Source: Pseudomonas sp. GM74 (GTDB lineage: Bacteria; Pseudomonadota; Gammaproteobacteria; Pseudomonadales; Pseudomonadaceae). Taken from it: a stretch of DNA of 33,720 nt. Under the pieces are notes generated by a model that saw only the letters and a program-made list of their open reading frames with translations, searched no databases and was not told the origin of the DNA. A program made the translations under genes and the position numbers. Positions 15,527-23,712 of the stretch are shown here, piece after piece; the stretch's first letter is position 1, and each line of letters starts with the position of its first letter. The stretch spans positions 1-33,720 of the forward strand of contig NZ_AKJG01000014.1 of NCBI RefSeq assembly GCF_000282455.1, read 5' to 3'.

Positions 15527-16702
15527 ATGTCTCCCCTGATCCGCTTATCCGCCAGTTTCGTTGCCCTGATGATGGCCATGGGCATCGGCCGTTTTGCCCT
15601 GACACCGCAACTGCCGCACCTGCTTTTCGAAGGTCAGATCGACCTGACGGCCGCCGGGCTGATTGCCGCCGCCAACTACCTCGGCTATTTCATCGGCGCG
15701 GTGGACGCCATGTTTTCCCGGCGTCCGGCGCAAGTGCACCGGCGCTTGCTCGGCGGATTGTGGCTCTGCGTGCTGCTGACCCTGGCGTCGTTCTGGGCCA
15801 ATGGTTTCTGGTCGCATCTGCTGCTGCGCTTCGGCACCGGCGTGGCCAGCGCCTGGGTGCTGGTGATGATTACCGCCCTGAGCCAGCCACTCGCGGCAGC
15901 GGCCGGTCGCCCTCGGCTCGGTGCCCTGGTGTTCGCCGGACCGGGGTTGGGGATTTTTCTGACAGGCCTGTTGGCCCTTGGCTCGAATCTGCTGGGCCAG
16001 ACGTCCGCCACCTTGTGGCTGGTGTACGCCGCCGCAGGGCTGGCGATGCTGCTGGGGATCCTGCCGTTCCTGCCACAACCGGGAGTCACCGCGACGGCTG
16101 CGCCCAGCGCCAGCGCCTCAGACAATCAAGGTATCGCTCGCCTGGGCTGGATCTATGCCTTGTACGGATTGGGCTACATCATTCCGGCGACCTTTTTGTC
16201 ACAAATGGCCAATGCGCAATTCCATGGCCAATGGCAGGCCGACCTGTTCTGGCCATGCTTTGGTTTGGCGGCGGCAACCGGCGTGGTACTGGTGAGCCTG
16301 CGGCGGCAAAAACCCGGTGTCACGGGTCACTGGCTGATGGCGACGTTATGGCTGCAAGCCGCTGGCGTGTTCGCCTGCCTGCTGGGCAACGGGCCCGGCC
16401 TGGCGCTGGGTGTGATCCTGTGCGGCACGCCGTTCCTGGCCTGCATGCAACTGGTGATGCAACGTTCCCGGGAACTGGCGCCCCATGCCACCCAGCGTAA
16501 TGCCGGCCTGCTGACAGCCTGCTTTGCCGTGGGTCAGCTCAGCGGGCCATTGCTGGCGGCGCTGAGCAGTCATTTCAGTGGCGGTTTGCAACCGGCGCTG
16601 GTGGTCGCCGGCTGCGGCTTGCTGATCGCCGGCGGTCTGTCGCTCGTCAGTGCTGCCCGAGGGCTTTGCGCAAACGACGGCGCAACCACTGCTCGGCACT
16701 GA
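15527..16702 (+). CDS. MFS transporter, YbfB/YjiJ-type
   Basis: This 391-aa membrane protein has about 12 hydrophobic segments and the start MSPLIRLSASFVALMMAMGIGRFALTPQLPHL, whose GIGRFAxTP-LP motif is typical of YbfB/YjiJ-family major facilitator transporters. A second signature is AANYLGYFIGA. It is divergent from the LysR gene at 14529-15434, which suggests regulated uptake or efflux. Its last 56 bp overlap the 3' end of the convergent EamA transporter gene. The substrate is unknown. Confidence 0.87.
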   Translation: MSPLIRLSASFVALMMAMGIGRFALTPQLPHLLFEGQIDLTAAGLIAAANYLGYFIGAVDAMFSRRPAQVHRRLLGGLWLCVLLTLASFWANGFWSHLLLRFGTGVASAWVLVMITALSQPLAAAAGRPRLGALVFAGPGLGIFLTGLLALGSNLLGQTSATLWLVYAAAGLAMLLGILPFLPQPGVTATAAPSASASDNQGIARLGWIYALYGLGYIIPATFLSQMANAQFHGQWQADLFWPCFGLAAATGVVLVSLRRQKPGVTGHWLMATLWLQAAGVFACLLGNGPGLALGVILCGTPFLACMQLVMQRSRELAPHATQRNAGLLTACFAVGQLSGPLLAALSSHFSGGLQPALVVAGCGLLIAGGLSLVSAARGLCANDGATTARH

Positions 16703-17579
16703 CAAAAGTGATGCCCGCCAATACCAGCACGGCACCGATGACGAAGTTCAGGCTCAGCTCCTCACCGAGCAGTACCACACCGAAGGTGACGCCGAACAAC
16801 GGCGTCATGAACGAAAACACTGCGAGGTTGGCCGCCAGGTAACGGCGCAGCAGCCAGAACCAGATCAGGTAACTGAAGAACGACACGACCACGCCCTGAA
16901 ACAACACACTGGCTACCGCCACATGGGTCAGGCTGACATGGGTGATCTGGCCGCTGAGCAGCGCAATCAACAACAAGCCGAAGAAGCCGACAATCAACTG
17001 ATAAAACAGCGTCAGGGTCACCGGCGCTTCCGACAGGCGCGAGGCGCGCACCACCACCGTGGTCGCGCCCCAGGCGGCACCTGCCAGCACACCCAAGGCA
17101 TCGCCCATCAACATGCGGTAATCAAGGTTGTCCCAGGACACCCCGCCGGCAAACGCAATGGCAATCCCGATAAAGGCCAGGACAATCCCCAGCCATTGCA
17201 GCGGCCGTAATCGCTCACTGGGCAGCAGCCAGTGCACCCCCAACGCGGTGAAAATCGGCGCGGTGTAGAGGAACACCGACATGTGCGCCGCCGTGGTCAA
17301 TTGCAGGCCTTCGGAAATGAAGAAGAACTCCAGGCCAAACAAGGCACCGGCCAACAGACCGCCGCGCCAGGTCGCACCCACCTGGTTCCAACCGCCCTTC
17401 CAGCAGATCAGCAGCCCGACCAGCAACGCCGACATACCGGAACGTCCAGCCGCCTGCATCACCGGCGCAATATCGGCCGCCGCCCACTTGATCATCACCT
17501 GCTGCACGCCCCAGACCAGGCACAACCCGACCATCACTTGCAGGGCAAACCCGTCGGCGCTGCGCCGAGTGGCGCTCAC
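16647..17579 (-). CDS. EamA/DMT-family transporter
   Basis: This 310-aa protein has ten predicted hydrophobic segments in two EamA halves (for example GLCLVWGVQQVMIKWAAADI at the start, and PLFGVTFGVVLLGEELSLNFVIGAVLVLAGI near the end). The family exports amino acids, metabolites or drugs. I place the start at a GTG at 17579 (VSATRRSADGF), which has GAGG 8 bp upstream; an in-frame ATG at 17630 would add 17 residues with a poor ribosome site. Its 3' end overlaps the convergent MFS gene by 56 bp, so the two mRNAs are complementary there. Confidence 0.84.
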   Translation of the reverse strand: MSATRRSADGFALQVMVGLCLVWGVQQVMIKWAAADIAPVMQAAGRSGMSALLVGLLICWKGGWNQVGATWRGGLLAGALFGLEFFFISEGLQLTTAAHMSVFLYTAPIFTALGVHWLLPSERLRPLQWLGIVLAFIGIAIAFAGGVSWDNLDYRMLMGDALGVLAGAAWGATTVVVRASRLSEAPVTLTLFYQLIVGFFGLLLIALLSGQITHVSLTHVAVASVLFQGVVVSFFSYLIWFWLLRRYLAANLAVFSFMTPLFGVTFGVVLLGEELSLNFVIGAVLVLAGITFVSAEQWLRRRLRKALGQH

Positions 17580-17624
17580 CGGAACACCTCGAAGACACAA
17601 TCCATGGCAAAGACTCGACAGTAA

Positions 17625-17666
17625 AAGCAAAACCCCGGCCTTCTCGTTGAAAAGAAATTACCGGGG
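17625..17666 (-). terminator. Probable terminator of cvfB
   Basis: On the minus strand CCCCGG (17666-17661) pairs with CCGGGG (17638-17633) around a 22-nt loop, followed by TTTTGCTTTTA. It lies about 108 bp downstream of the cvfB-like stop. The large loop lowers certainty. Confidence 0.5.
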
Positions 17667-17773
17667 CGAAAAATCATGTTGTCGATTATTAACCAGAAGG
17701 CCAGAAAATGCCGCCTGCCAGAGACCTCGACTTCTCTGCTTGCGCCATCCTGGCCCTCTGTCTTGTCAGCGCA

Positions 17774-18610
17774 TCAACTGAGCTCAATGCGATCGGCATG
17801 AATGACAATCTGGCCATTCTTGTACAACGCACCGATGGCCTTCTTGAAGTTGCCCTTGCTGACACCGAACAGGCTGCTGATCAATGCCGGATCGCTCTTG
17901 TCGCTGACCGCCAGGGTGCCGTTGTTTTCGCGCAACCTGGCGAGGATCTTCGAGTTCAGGCTGGTGGCCGCTTCCTGGCCGACCGGTTGCAGGCTCAGGC
18001 TGATCTTGCCGTCGGCGCGAACTTCCTTGATGAAGCCCTTTTCTTCTTTACCGGCGCGCATGAACTTGAAGATTTCGTTCTTGTGGATCAGGCCCCAATG
18101 CTTGTTGTTGATGATGGCCTTGAAGCCCATGTCCGTGGCTTCGGCCACCAGCAGATCCACTTCCTGGCCCGCCGTGTAGTTGGCCGGGGTCTTGTCCAGG
18201 TAGCGGTCCAGGCGCGCGGTGGCGGTGATGCGACGGGTGTGTTTGTCGAGATAGACGTGCACTACCACATACTCGCCCGCTGTCATCTGGCGCTTCTCTT
18301 CGGAGAACGGCAGCAACAGGTCTTTGGGCAACCCCCAGTCCAGGAATACGCCGATGCTGTTGACTTCAACAACTTTCAAACTGGCGAATTCACCGACTTG
18401 AACTTTAGGTTTTTCAGTAGTTGCGATGAGTTTGTCATCGCTGTCCAGATAAATAAAAACGTTGAGCCAGTCTTCATCTTCGGTAGGAATATCTTTTGGA
18501 ATATAACGATTAGGCAGAAGGATTTCGCCATCCGCGCCACCGTCCAGATATAAACCGAAGTTAGTGTGTTTAACCACTTGCAAACTGTTGTAACGCCCGA
18601 CTAAAGCCAT
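17774..18610 (-). CDS. cvfB: CvfB/YitL-family S1 RNA-binding protein
   Basis: This 278-aa cytoplasmic protein has tandem S1-like OB folds and a C-terminal winged helix, the CvfB/YitL layout. The first S1-like unit is residues about 5-60 (NFGLYLDGG...GEILLPNRYIP), the second about 70-130 (SIGVFLDWGLPKDLLLPFSE), and the third about 145-210 (MGFKAIINNKHWGLIHKNEIF). The winged helix is about 220-278 (ISSLFGVSKGNFKKAIGALYKNGQI). CvfB binds RNA and affects virulence factors in Staphylococcus; its role in Pseudomonas is unclear. The ATG at 18610 is chosen because GAGGG lies 8 bp upstream; an ATG 15 bp earlier has no ribosome site. Confidence 0.87.
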   Translation of the reverse strand: MALVGRYNSLQVVKHTNFGLYLDGGADGEILLPNRYIPKDIPTEDEDWLNVFIYLDSDDKLIATTEKPKVQVGEFASLKVVEVNSIGVFLDWGLPKDLLLPFSEEKRQMTAGEYVVVHVYLDKHTRRITATARLDRYLDKTPANYTAGQEVDLLVAEATDMGFKAIINNKHWGLIHKNEIFKFMRAGKEEKGFIKEVRADGKISLSLQPVGQEAATSLNSKILARLRENNGTLAVSDKSDPALISSLFGVSKGNFKKAIGALYKNGQIVIHADRIELS

Positions 18611-18970
18611 GTCCAATACCCTCATTGCGTGGGCGGCATTCTACCCGGTTTTAAGCGCTGCGTTCGGCAGCCGGCCCGGTGGCACGAGAAAATCCTCTGA
18701 AACCCTTAATTTTCCCGGGTTTTCATCCCGCGCCTGGCCGCTCGTCAGGCCGCTCCGGGCATTTACGCCATGCCCAGGCAAGCGTCACGCGGTATTTTTT
18801 CAGGCAATGTTCTTAGTTAAAACAGCGGCTTAGGTGCATATTTCGAATATTGGCCGGTGACTAATTACCCCGCCCTCACCAATATGCCGAGGGGATATTT
18901 GCCAAGCAATTATCAGGTAATTCCTGTACGATGCCTGGCCAAGTTAATTTTCTACAGGTTAATGGCCGCC
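18611..18970. other. Intergenic region with no clear gene
   Basis: This 360-bp region separates the leftward cvfB-like gene from the rightward 59-aa ORF. The part from about 18795 to 18960 is AT-rich relative to its neighbours and probably contains promoters for one or both. A dyad (AATATTGG...GGTGA near 18847-18861 against TCACCAATAT near 18876-18885) may be regulatory or structural. I see no RNA gene. Confidence 0.4.
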
Positions 18971-19150
18971 ATGCGCGTAAAAGCATCCACCAGCAAAGCA
19001 AAGCCAGCTCCAGCCGTCGAAACCAGCGAATCGATCAATAGCCAGATCGCTGCGTTCCTCAAGTCCGGCGGTGAAATCCAGCAAATTGCCAAAGGCGTCA
19101 GCGGCCAGACGTTCGGCCCGTCCAAGCAGATCACTCTGGGCAAAAAGTAA
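18971..19150 (+). CDS. 59-aa small protein of unknown function
   Basis: This 59-aa protein has a basic, Lys/Ala/Pro-rich N-terminal tail (MRVKASTSKAKPAPAVE) and a compact C-terminal part (INSQIAAFLKSGGEIQQIAKGVSGQ, ending GPSKQITLGKK). An in-frame ATG 9 bp earlier (18962) would give 62 aa. An AGG at 18956-18958 is too close to 18962 and rather far from 18971, so the start is uncertain. The basic tail and SGGEIQQI segment suggest a nucleic-acid-associated protein, but I do not recognise a named family. The gene stands alone between cvfB and the porin. Confidence 0.7.
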   Translation: MRVKASTSKAKPAPAVETSESINSQIAAFLKSGGEIQQIAKGVSGQTFGPSKQITLGKK

Positions 19151-19174
19151 TCCCCTCGCGTCACCTGGTCCCAA

Positions 19175-19198
19175 AGCGCTTTGAGCTTCGAAGCGCTT
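19175..19198. terminator. Possible hairpin after the 59-aa gene
   Basis: AAGCGCTT occurs twice (19175-19182 and 19191-19198) around GAGCTTCG. The octamer is self-complementary, so the copies can pair into a hairpin. There is no T-run, so a terminator role is doubtful. Confidence 0.3.
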
Positions 19199-19356
19199 GG
19201 ACTGGAACCCTCGTTACTCCTCCGGCACTCCTTCAAATCCTCTGAAAATCGACGAACGGCCCTCATTGCCGATCATTCGCCGGTATCCTTGCACACGTCT
19301 GGATCAAGCGTTTCAGCGGGCCCGCCAGCCCGTCCTCGCTGTTCATGGAGTGACGC

Positions 19357-20079
19357 ATGTTCAAACCTATCTATCGATCGGCATTGCTCGCCAGCCTGCT
19401 GGCCTGCTCCGTAGCACACGCACAAATCTTTCAGCGTGAGCTGGGTGCCTTCGACCTCAAACTCGGCACCAGCCCCACCCGCAGCATGGCCCAGGGCCTG
19501 GTCAAACCCTCGGCCGTCGGCTCGTTTCACGGCGGCCTGGACCTGAGCCACGACAGCGGTTTCTATGTGGGCCAATGGTCGCCCAGCATGGGTATCAGCC
19601 CGGGGAAAAACCTCGAGATCGATTCCTACATGGGTTTTAAACAACCCTTCGACAAAACCCTCGGCTACGAAGTGGGCCTGATCCGCTACAGCTACCCCGA
19701 AGTCACGCTCCCTGACAGCCAGGAACTGTTCGGCGGCCTGACCTTGCTCGGCAGCCGTTTCGGCATCGCCTTCAGCAATGACCCGGACAAACAGAACAAC
19801 ACCCTGTTCGCTGACTTGAGCGGCAATCAACCGTTCGGTGTCGGCATCAGCCTGAAATACACCACCCACCAATTCAATACGCCAGTGGCGGTGGATGGCG
19901 GCTATGTAGGCAGTTTTACCGATTGGTCGCTGAAATTGTCCCGCCCGTTCATGCGCATCGACCTCGACCTGATCTACAGTGATTCCAGCCTGAGCGGCAG
20001 CGGTTGCCCGGCCTATGCCGGGCACAACAGCCAGTGCGACGGGCTGGTGACGCTCAAGGCCGAACACCCGTTCTATTGA
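19357..20079 (+). CDS. TorF-family putative porin
   Basis: This 240-aa outer-membrane beta-barrel candidate starts with a signal peptide (MFKPIYRSALLASLLACSVAHA, cleaved before Gln23). The mature part has alternating strand patterns with many aromatic girdle residues (GSFHGGLDLSHDSGFYVGQWS; LGYEVGLIRYSYPEV) and ends in a C-terminal Phe-Tyr after a final strand, as outer-membrane barrels do. It fits the TorF family of putative porins, whose members have no firmly assigned substrate. Two Cys (CPAYAGHNSQC) sit in what should be an extracellular or turn segment near the end. The DUF6279 lipoprotein gene follows 77 bp later on the same strand. Confidence 0.82.
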   Translation: MFKPIYRSALLASLLACSVAHAQIFQRELGAFDLKLGTSPTRSMAQGLVKPSAVGSFHGGLDLSHDSGFYVGQWSPSMGISPGKNLEIDSYMGFKQPFDKTLGYEVGLIRYSYPEVTLPDSQELFGGLTLLGSRFGIAFSNDPDKQNNTLFADLSGNQPFGVGISLKYTTHQFNTPVAVDGGYVGSFTDWSLKLSRPFMRIDLDLIYSDSSLSGSGCPAYAGHNSQCDGLVTLKAEHPFY

Positions 20080-20156
20080 TCGGCTGAACTGCCGGACTCC
20101 TCTTGGGTTCACATGAGAATCAGCCCCCGAAAGCTGGCTTTCGCAAGGATTGGCCC

Positions 20157-21026
20157 ATGCCCCTCTGGTTCAAACATATCGCGGTTGTGTTGACCATTGC
20201 CCTCGCCCTCGGCGCGTGCAGCCGCGTGGGCCTGGCCTACCGCAATCTCGATGTGATCATCCCGTGGACGCTCAGTGACTACCTGGACATGAACGGCGAG
20301 CAGAAAAGCTGGCTGGACGAACGCCTGAAGGAACACCTGAGCTGGCACTGCACCACCCAACTGCCCGGCTACCTCGACTGGCTGGATCGCCTGCAAACCA
20401 TGATCGCCACCAACCAGGTCACCGATGCCGGGTTGCAGGCCCGCGCCCGTGAAGCCGAACAGGCGGTCGCCGAGACCGCGCGGGAAATCACCCCGTCGGC
20501 CATCGAGTTGCTGCAAGGGCTGGATGACAAGCAAGTCGCCGAAATGAACGACGCCTTTGCCAAGGACCAGCGCAAACGCCAGGAGGAATACCTCAAGCCT
20601 TCCCTCGACCAGCAGATCAAGGAACGCGGCGCGCGCATGGAGAAGCGCCTGAACGACTGGCTCGGGCCGCTGAACACTACCCAGCAACAACGGGTAGCCA
20701 CATGGTCCAACGCCTTGGGCGAGCAGAACACCCAGTGGCTTGCCAACCGGGTCCATTGGCAGAAGCAGTTCAGCGCGGCCGTTGCCCAACGCCAGAGCCC
20801 CCAATTCCCACAACGCATCGAGACGCTTCTGGTCCATCGCGAGAGCTTGTGGACGCCCGCCTATCGTCAGGCCTTTGCCAACACAGAAGCCCAGGCGCGT
20901 TCACTGTTCGTGGATCTGATGGCTGAAAGTACACCGAACCAGCGCGCACGCCTGCTGAAGAAAATCGAGGGTGTGCGCAAGGACTTCAATGACTTGAAGT
21001 GCCTGAAAGCGGCAGCGCAACGCTGA
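20157..21026 (+). CDS. DUF6279-family lipoprotein
   Basis: This 289-aa protein has a lipoprotein signal peptide with lipobox LGAC, so Cys21 should be lipidated. Residues after 30 (YRNLDVIIPWTLSDYLDMNGEQKSWLDERLKEHLSWHCTTQLPGYLDWLD) match the DUF6279 family of Pseudomonas and related bacteria. The remainder is strongly helical and charged (about 100-270). AAGGA is 7 bp before the ATG at 20157. Function is unknown. Ser22 directly after the lipid Cys does not suggest inner-membrane retention, so outer-membrane sorting by Lol is likely. Confidence 0.84.
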   Translation: MPLWFKHIAVVLTIALALGACSRVGLAYRNLDVIIPWTLSDYLDMNGEQKSWLDERLKEHLSWHCTTQLPGYLDWLDRLQTMIATNQVTDAGLQARAREAEQAVAETAREITPSAIELLQGLDDKQVAEMNDAFAKDQRKRQEEYLKPSLDQQIKERGARMEKRLNDWLGPLNTTQQQRVATWSNALGEQNTQWLANRVHWQKQFSAAVAQRQSPQFPQRIETLLVHRESLWTPAYRQAFANTEAQARSLFVDLMAESTPNQRARLLKKIEGVRKDFNDLKCLKAAAQR

Positions 21027-21054
21027 CTGAAACACAGGGTGGAGTATGAAGACT

Positions 21055-21216
21055 TCAGGCAATCTGCACCTTCGACGCCACCTGATCAAACGCCTCCTCC
21101 AGCGCATCGTCCTGCTCGTCCAACTGCTGCCGCGGGTGATCATTGCCGGGAATACTGCTGTCGTTCAGCCGGGCATTTGCTGACGACCGACCGGCGACAT
21201 GTCGAAATCCATGCAA
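21055..21216 (-). other. Possible 53-aa ORF or decayed gene
   Basis: A minus-strand frame ending in TGA at 21055 encodes a plausible acidic hydrophilic C-terminus (LNDSSIPGNDHPRQQLDEQ, then a DALEEAFDQVASK helix). Its only start in frame is a TTG at 21216 with no ribosome site, and a stop lies just upstream. A neighbouring frame gives MDFDMSPVGRQQMPG before a stop, so a frameshifted remnant is possible. The plus strand offers a 45-aa ORF at 21046-21183 with AGGG upstream, equally unsupported. Confidence 0.2.
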
Positions 21217-21271
21217 GCCAAACGACTAGTCTGTGTAAGTCACCTCCCCGCCCCACGCAGGAGAACACAAC

Positions 21272-22006
21272 ATGAACATTCAGAATCATCCCGTCGTATC
21301 GCGGGAAGAATGGCTCACCGCCCGCAAACAACACCTTGCCCACGAAAAAGCCTTCACCAAGGAAAGGGACAGGCTCAGCGCCGAACGCCGCGCCTTGCCC
21401 TGGGTGAAAATCGACAAGGACTACCACTTCCAGGGGCCTGCCGGCGAACTGAAACTGGCGGACCTGTTCGGCGGCCGCAGCCAGTTGGTCATCTACCACT
21501 TCATGTTCGCCGAGGGCTGGGACGAGGGCTGCCCCGGTTGCTCGTACCTGAGCGATCACATCGACGGTGCCAACCAGCACCTGGCCCACCATGACGTTGC
21601 AGTAGTGGCGGTTTCCCACGCACCCTTCACTGAATTCCAGGCGTTCAAGCGGCGCATGGGCTGGAAATTCGATTGGGTGTCATCAGAAGGATGCGATTTC
21701 AACTACGACTTTGGCGTCTGTGCACGGGCCGAAGAGGTCGCCGCCGGAAAGGCTACGTACAACTACGAAAAAACCGATGGCGCCGAGGAAGAACTCCCCG
21801 GTCTCAGCGTGTTTTTTCGCAATGACGCCGGTGAAATTTTCCATACCTACTCCACCTATGCCCGGGGCCTGGACATGCTGGTCGGCGCCTACAACTACCT
21901 CGACCTGACGCCCAAGGGTCGCAACGAGGACGAAATCATGGAGTGGGTGCGGCATCACGACAAATATGAGGAACAGGAGAAGTCGACCTGCTGTCATGGT
22001 GGATAG
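21272..22006 (+). CDS. DUF899 thioredoxin-like protein
   Basis: This 244-aa cytoplasmic protein belongs to the DUF899 family, with a thioredoxin-like fold. Family marks are visible: VSREEWLTARKQHLAHEKAFTKERDRLSAERRALPWVKIDK at residues 9-49, LADLFGGRSQLVIYHFMF, and the redox-type motif Cys87-Pro-Gly-Cys90 (EGCPGCSYLSDHIDG). Further marks are MGWKFDWVSSEGCDFNYDFGV and YARGLDMLVGAYNYLDLTPKGR. A second Cys pair stands at the very C-terminus (Cys240-Cys241). The family has no settled biochemical role. The gene is followed by a REP pair and a bidirectional terminator shared with the convergent helicase gene. Confidence 0.87.
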   Translation: MNIQNHPVVSREEWLTARKQHLAHEKAFTKERDRLSAERRALPWVKIDKDYHFQGPAGELKLADLFGGRSQLVIYHFMFAEGWDEGCPGCSYLSDHIDGANQHLAHHDVAVVAVSHAPFTEFQAFKRRMGWKFDWVSSEGCDFNYDFGVCARAEEVAAGKATYNYEKTDGAEEELPGLSVFFRNDAGEIFHTYSTYARGLDMLVGAYNYLDLTPKGRNEDEIMEWVRHHDKYEEQEKSTCCHGG

Positions 22007-22027
22007 ACCCAGACACCGAGGCGCGGC

Positions 22028-22130
22028 CTTCGTCGGATCGCCGCCCGGAGCAAGCCACTCTCCCACAGGTTTTGTGTCGTACACAAGATATGTGTTCTCA
22101 CCAGGCCCCTGTGGGAGCGGGCCGGGCGCA
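22028..22130. repeat. REP pair in reversed order, with inserted TCGGATCGCCGC block
   Basis: The left copy (about 22028-22068) reads CTTCGTCGGATCGCCGCCCG and ends in CTCCCACAG, and the right copy begins CTGTGGGAGCGGGCC at about 22110. The CCCACAG ends face inward as in the pair at 6560. The left copy carries the same inserted block as the right arm of the REPIN at 11511, and the right copy has decayed after GCGGGCC. Confidence 0.7.
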
Positions 22131-22133
22131 CAT

Positions 22134-22161
22134 AAAAAAACCGGACATCAGTCCGGTTTTT
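22134..22161. terminator. Bidirectional terminator between DUF899 and helicase genes
   Basis: A perfect 6-bp stem CCGGAC (22141-22146) and GTCCGG (22151-22156) with an ATCA loop has seven A before it and five T after it, so it works on both strands. It lies between convergent genes. Confidence 0.9.
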
Positions 22162-22179
22162 CTGGGTCACGACAACGAC

Positions 22180-23520
22180 TTACTCAGCCGCCGGCGCTTC
22201 CGGCTTGCGGCGCTTGAGCGGGGCCATGCCGTCCTTGCTGACCAGGGAATCGGTCTTCGGGCGGTTGGCGCTCTTGCGCTTGGTAGGGGTCTTGGCGGCA
22301 GTCTTCTTCTTGTCGCCCTTGGCGTCGGTCTTTTTCTTCTTCACGCCGACGGCCTTGCCCGAGGCCTTGACCTTTTTCGGTCCGCCGTAGGTGCCTTTGA
22401 CTTCCTTGATGGTGCGGCGCTCGAAGCTCTGCTTGAGGTAGCGCTCGATGCTCGACATCAGGTTCCAGTCGCCATGGCAGATCAGCGAGATGGCCAGGCC
22501 ATCGTTGCCGGCGCGACCGGTACGACCGATGCGGTGCACGTACTCGTCGCCGCTGCGCGGCATGTCGAAGTTGATCACCAGGTCCAGGCCGTCCACGTCC
22601 AGACCGCGAGCGGCGACGTCGGTGGCCACGAGGATTTTCACGCCGCCCTGCTTCAGGCGGTCGATCGCCAGTTTGCGATCCTTCTGGTCTTTCTCACCGT
22701 GCAGCACGAACGCTTTGTATTCCTGCGCCACCAGGCGGCCGTAGATACGGTCGGCCATGGCCCGGGTGTTGGTGAAGACGATGGCCTTCTGGTAGGTCTC
22801 GTTGGCCAGCAACCAGTTGACGATCTGTTCTTTGTGCTGGTTGTGGTCAGCGGTGATGATCTGCTGGCGGGTGGTGTCGTTCAGTTGGCTGACCGCGTTG
22901 AGCTGCAAGTGCTCAGGGTTGTTCAGGACCTTGGCAATCATCTCGCGCAGGCCCGAACCGCCGGTGGTGGCGGAGAACAACATGGTCTGCTGACGGTTGG
23001 TGCACTCGTCCACCAGACGCTGCACGTCTTCGGCGAAGCCCATGTCGAGCATGCGGTCGGCTTCGTCGAGCACCAGCACTTCAACTTCTTTCAGGTCGAG
23101 GTTACCGGCGTTCAGTTGCTCGATCATCCGGCCCGGCGTACCGATCAGGATATCCGGCACCTTGCGCAGCATCGCGGCCTGGACCTTGAAGTCTTCGCCG
23201 CCGGTGATCAGGCCGGACTTGATGAAAGTGAACTGCGAGAAGCGTTCAACTTCCTTCAAGGTCTGCTGGGCCAGTTCGCGGGTCGGCAGCAGGATCAGGG
23301 TCTTGATGCTGACGCGGATTTTCGCCGGGCCGATCAGACGGTTGAGGATGGGTAAAACGAATGCAGCGGTTTTGCCGCTACCGGTTTGCGCCGTCACCCG
23401 CAGGTCACGCCCCTGGAGCGCCAGCGGGATGGCCGCGGCTTGCACAGGCGTTGGCTCGACAAATTTCAGCTCGGCCACGGCTTTGAGCAGGCGTTCGTGC
23501 AGGGCGAATTGGGAAAACAC
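22180..23520 (-). CDS. DEAD-box ATP-dependent RNA helicase
   Basis: This 446-aa RNA helicase has the full DEAD-box set: Q motif around PTPVQAAAIP (residues 23-32), motif I AQTGSGKT (44-51), TPGR (128-131), motif II DEAD (152-155), motif III SAT (183-185) and motif VI HRIGRTGR (329-336). The C-terminal tail from about 381 is rich in Lys (KKKKTDAKGDKKKTAAKTPTK), typical of RNA-binding extensions. LDEADRMLDMGF and the size are closest to SrmB/RhlE-type helicases involved in ribosome assembly or RNA decay. I choose a GTG start at 23520 with GAGGT 8 bp upstream; the open frame continues further upstream without biological meaning. It is divergent from the channel gene at 23713. Confidence 0.88.
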   Translation of the reverse strand: MFSQFALHERLLKAVAELKFVEPTPVQAAAIPLALQGRDLRVTAQTGSGKTAAFVLPILNRLIGPAKIRVSIKTLILLPTRELAQQTLKEVERFSQFTFIKSGLITGGEDFKVQAAMLRKVPDILIGTPGRMIEQLNAGNLDLKEVEVLVLDEADRMLDMGFAEDVQRLVDECTNRQQTMLFSATTGGSGLREMIAKVLNNPEHLQLNAVSQLNDTTRQQIITADHNQHKEQIVNWLLANETYQKAIVFTNTRAMADRIYGRLVAQEYKAFVLHGEKDQKDRKLAIDRLKQGGVKILVATDVAARGLDVDGLDLVINFDMPRSGDEYVHRIGRTGRAGNDGLAISLICHGDWNLMSSIERYLKQSFERRTIKEVKGTYGGPKKVKASGKAVGVKKKKTDAKGDKKKTAAKTPTKRKSANRPKTDSLVSKDGMAPLKRRKPEAPAAE

Positions 23521-23712
23521 GGGTGCTACCTCGAAGAAATGCAAAAAAACAGCTGCATAGGGTAACGGTTTCGAGCGCTCAGGCCGAGTTTCTTTATACA
23601 AATGTCGGTAAACAGTTGGTTTTTTGTTGCCTGATTTTTCCCGAAACGTAATACAAAGCGTCTTAAATGCTCTAATCCCCTCTCGCGCCTTACAGAAGAA
23701 TCGTTTTCGACC

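Noticed and set aside
18609..18833. Forward 74-codon frame upstream of the 59-aa gene
   Set aside because: Overlaps the cvfB start, lacks a ribosome site and has no protein-like pattern.
19190..19260. A tRNA-like segment near TGGACTGGAACC
   Set aside because: I could not build a cloverleaf with acceptor stem, anticodon loop and T arm on either strand.
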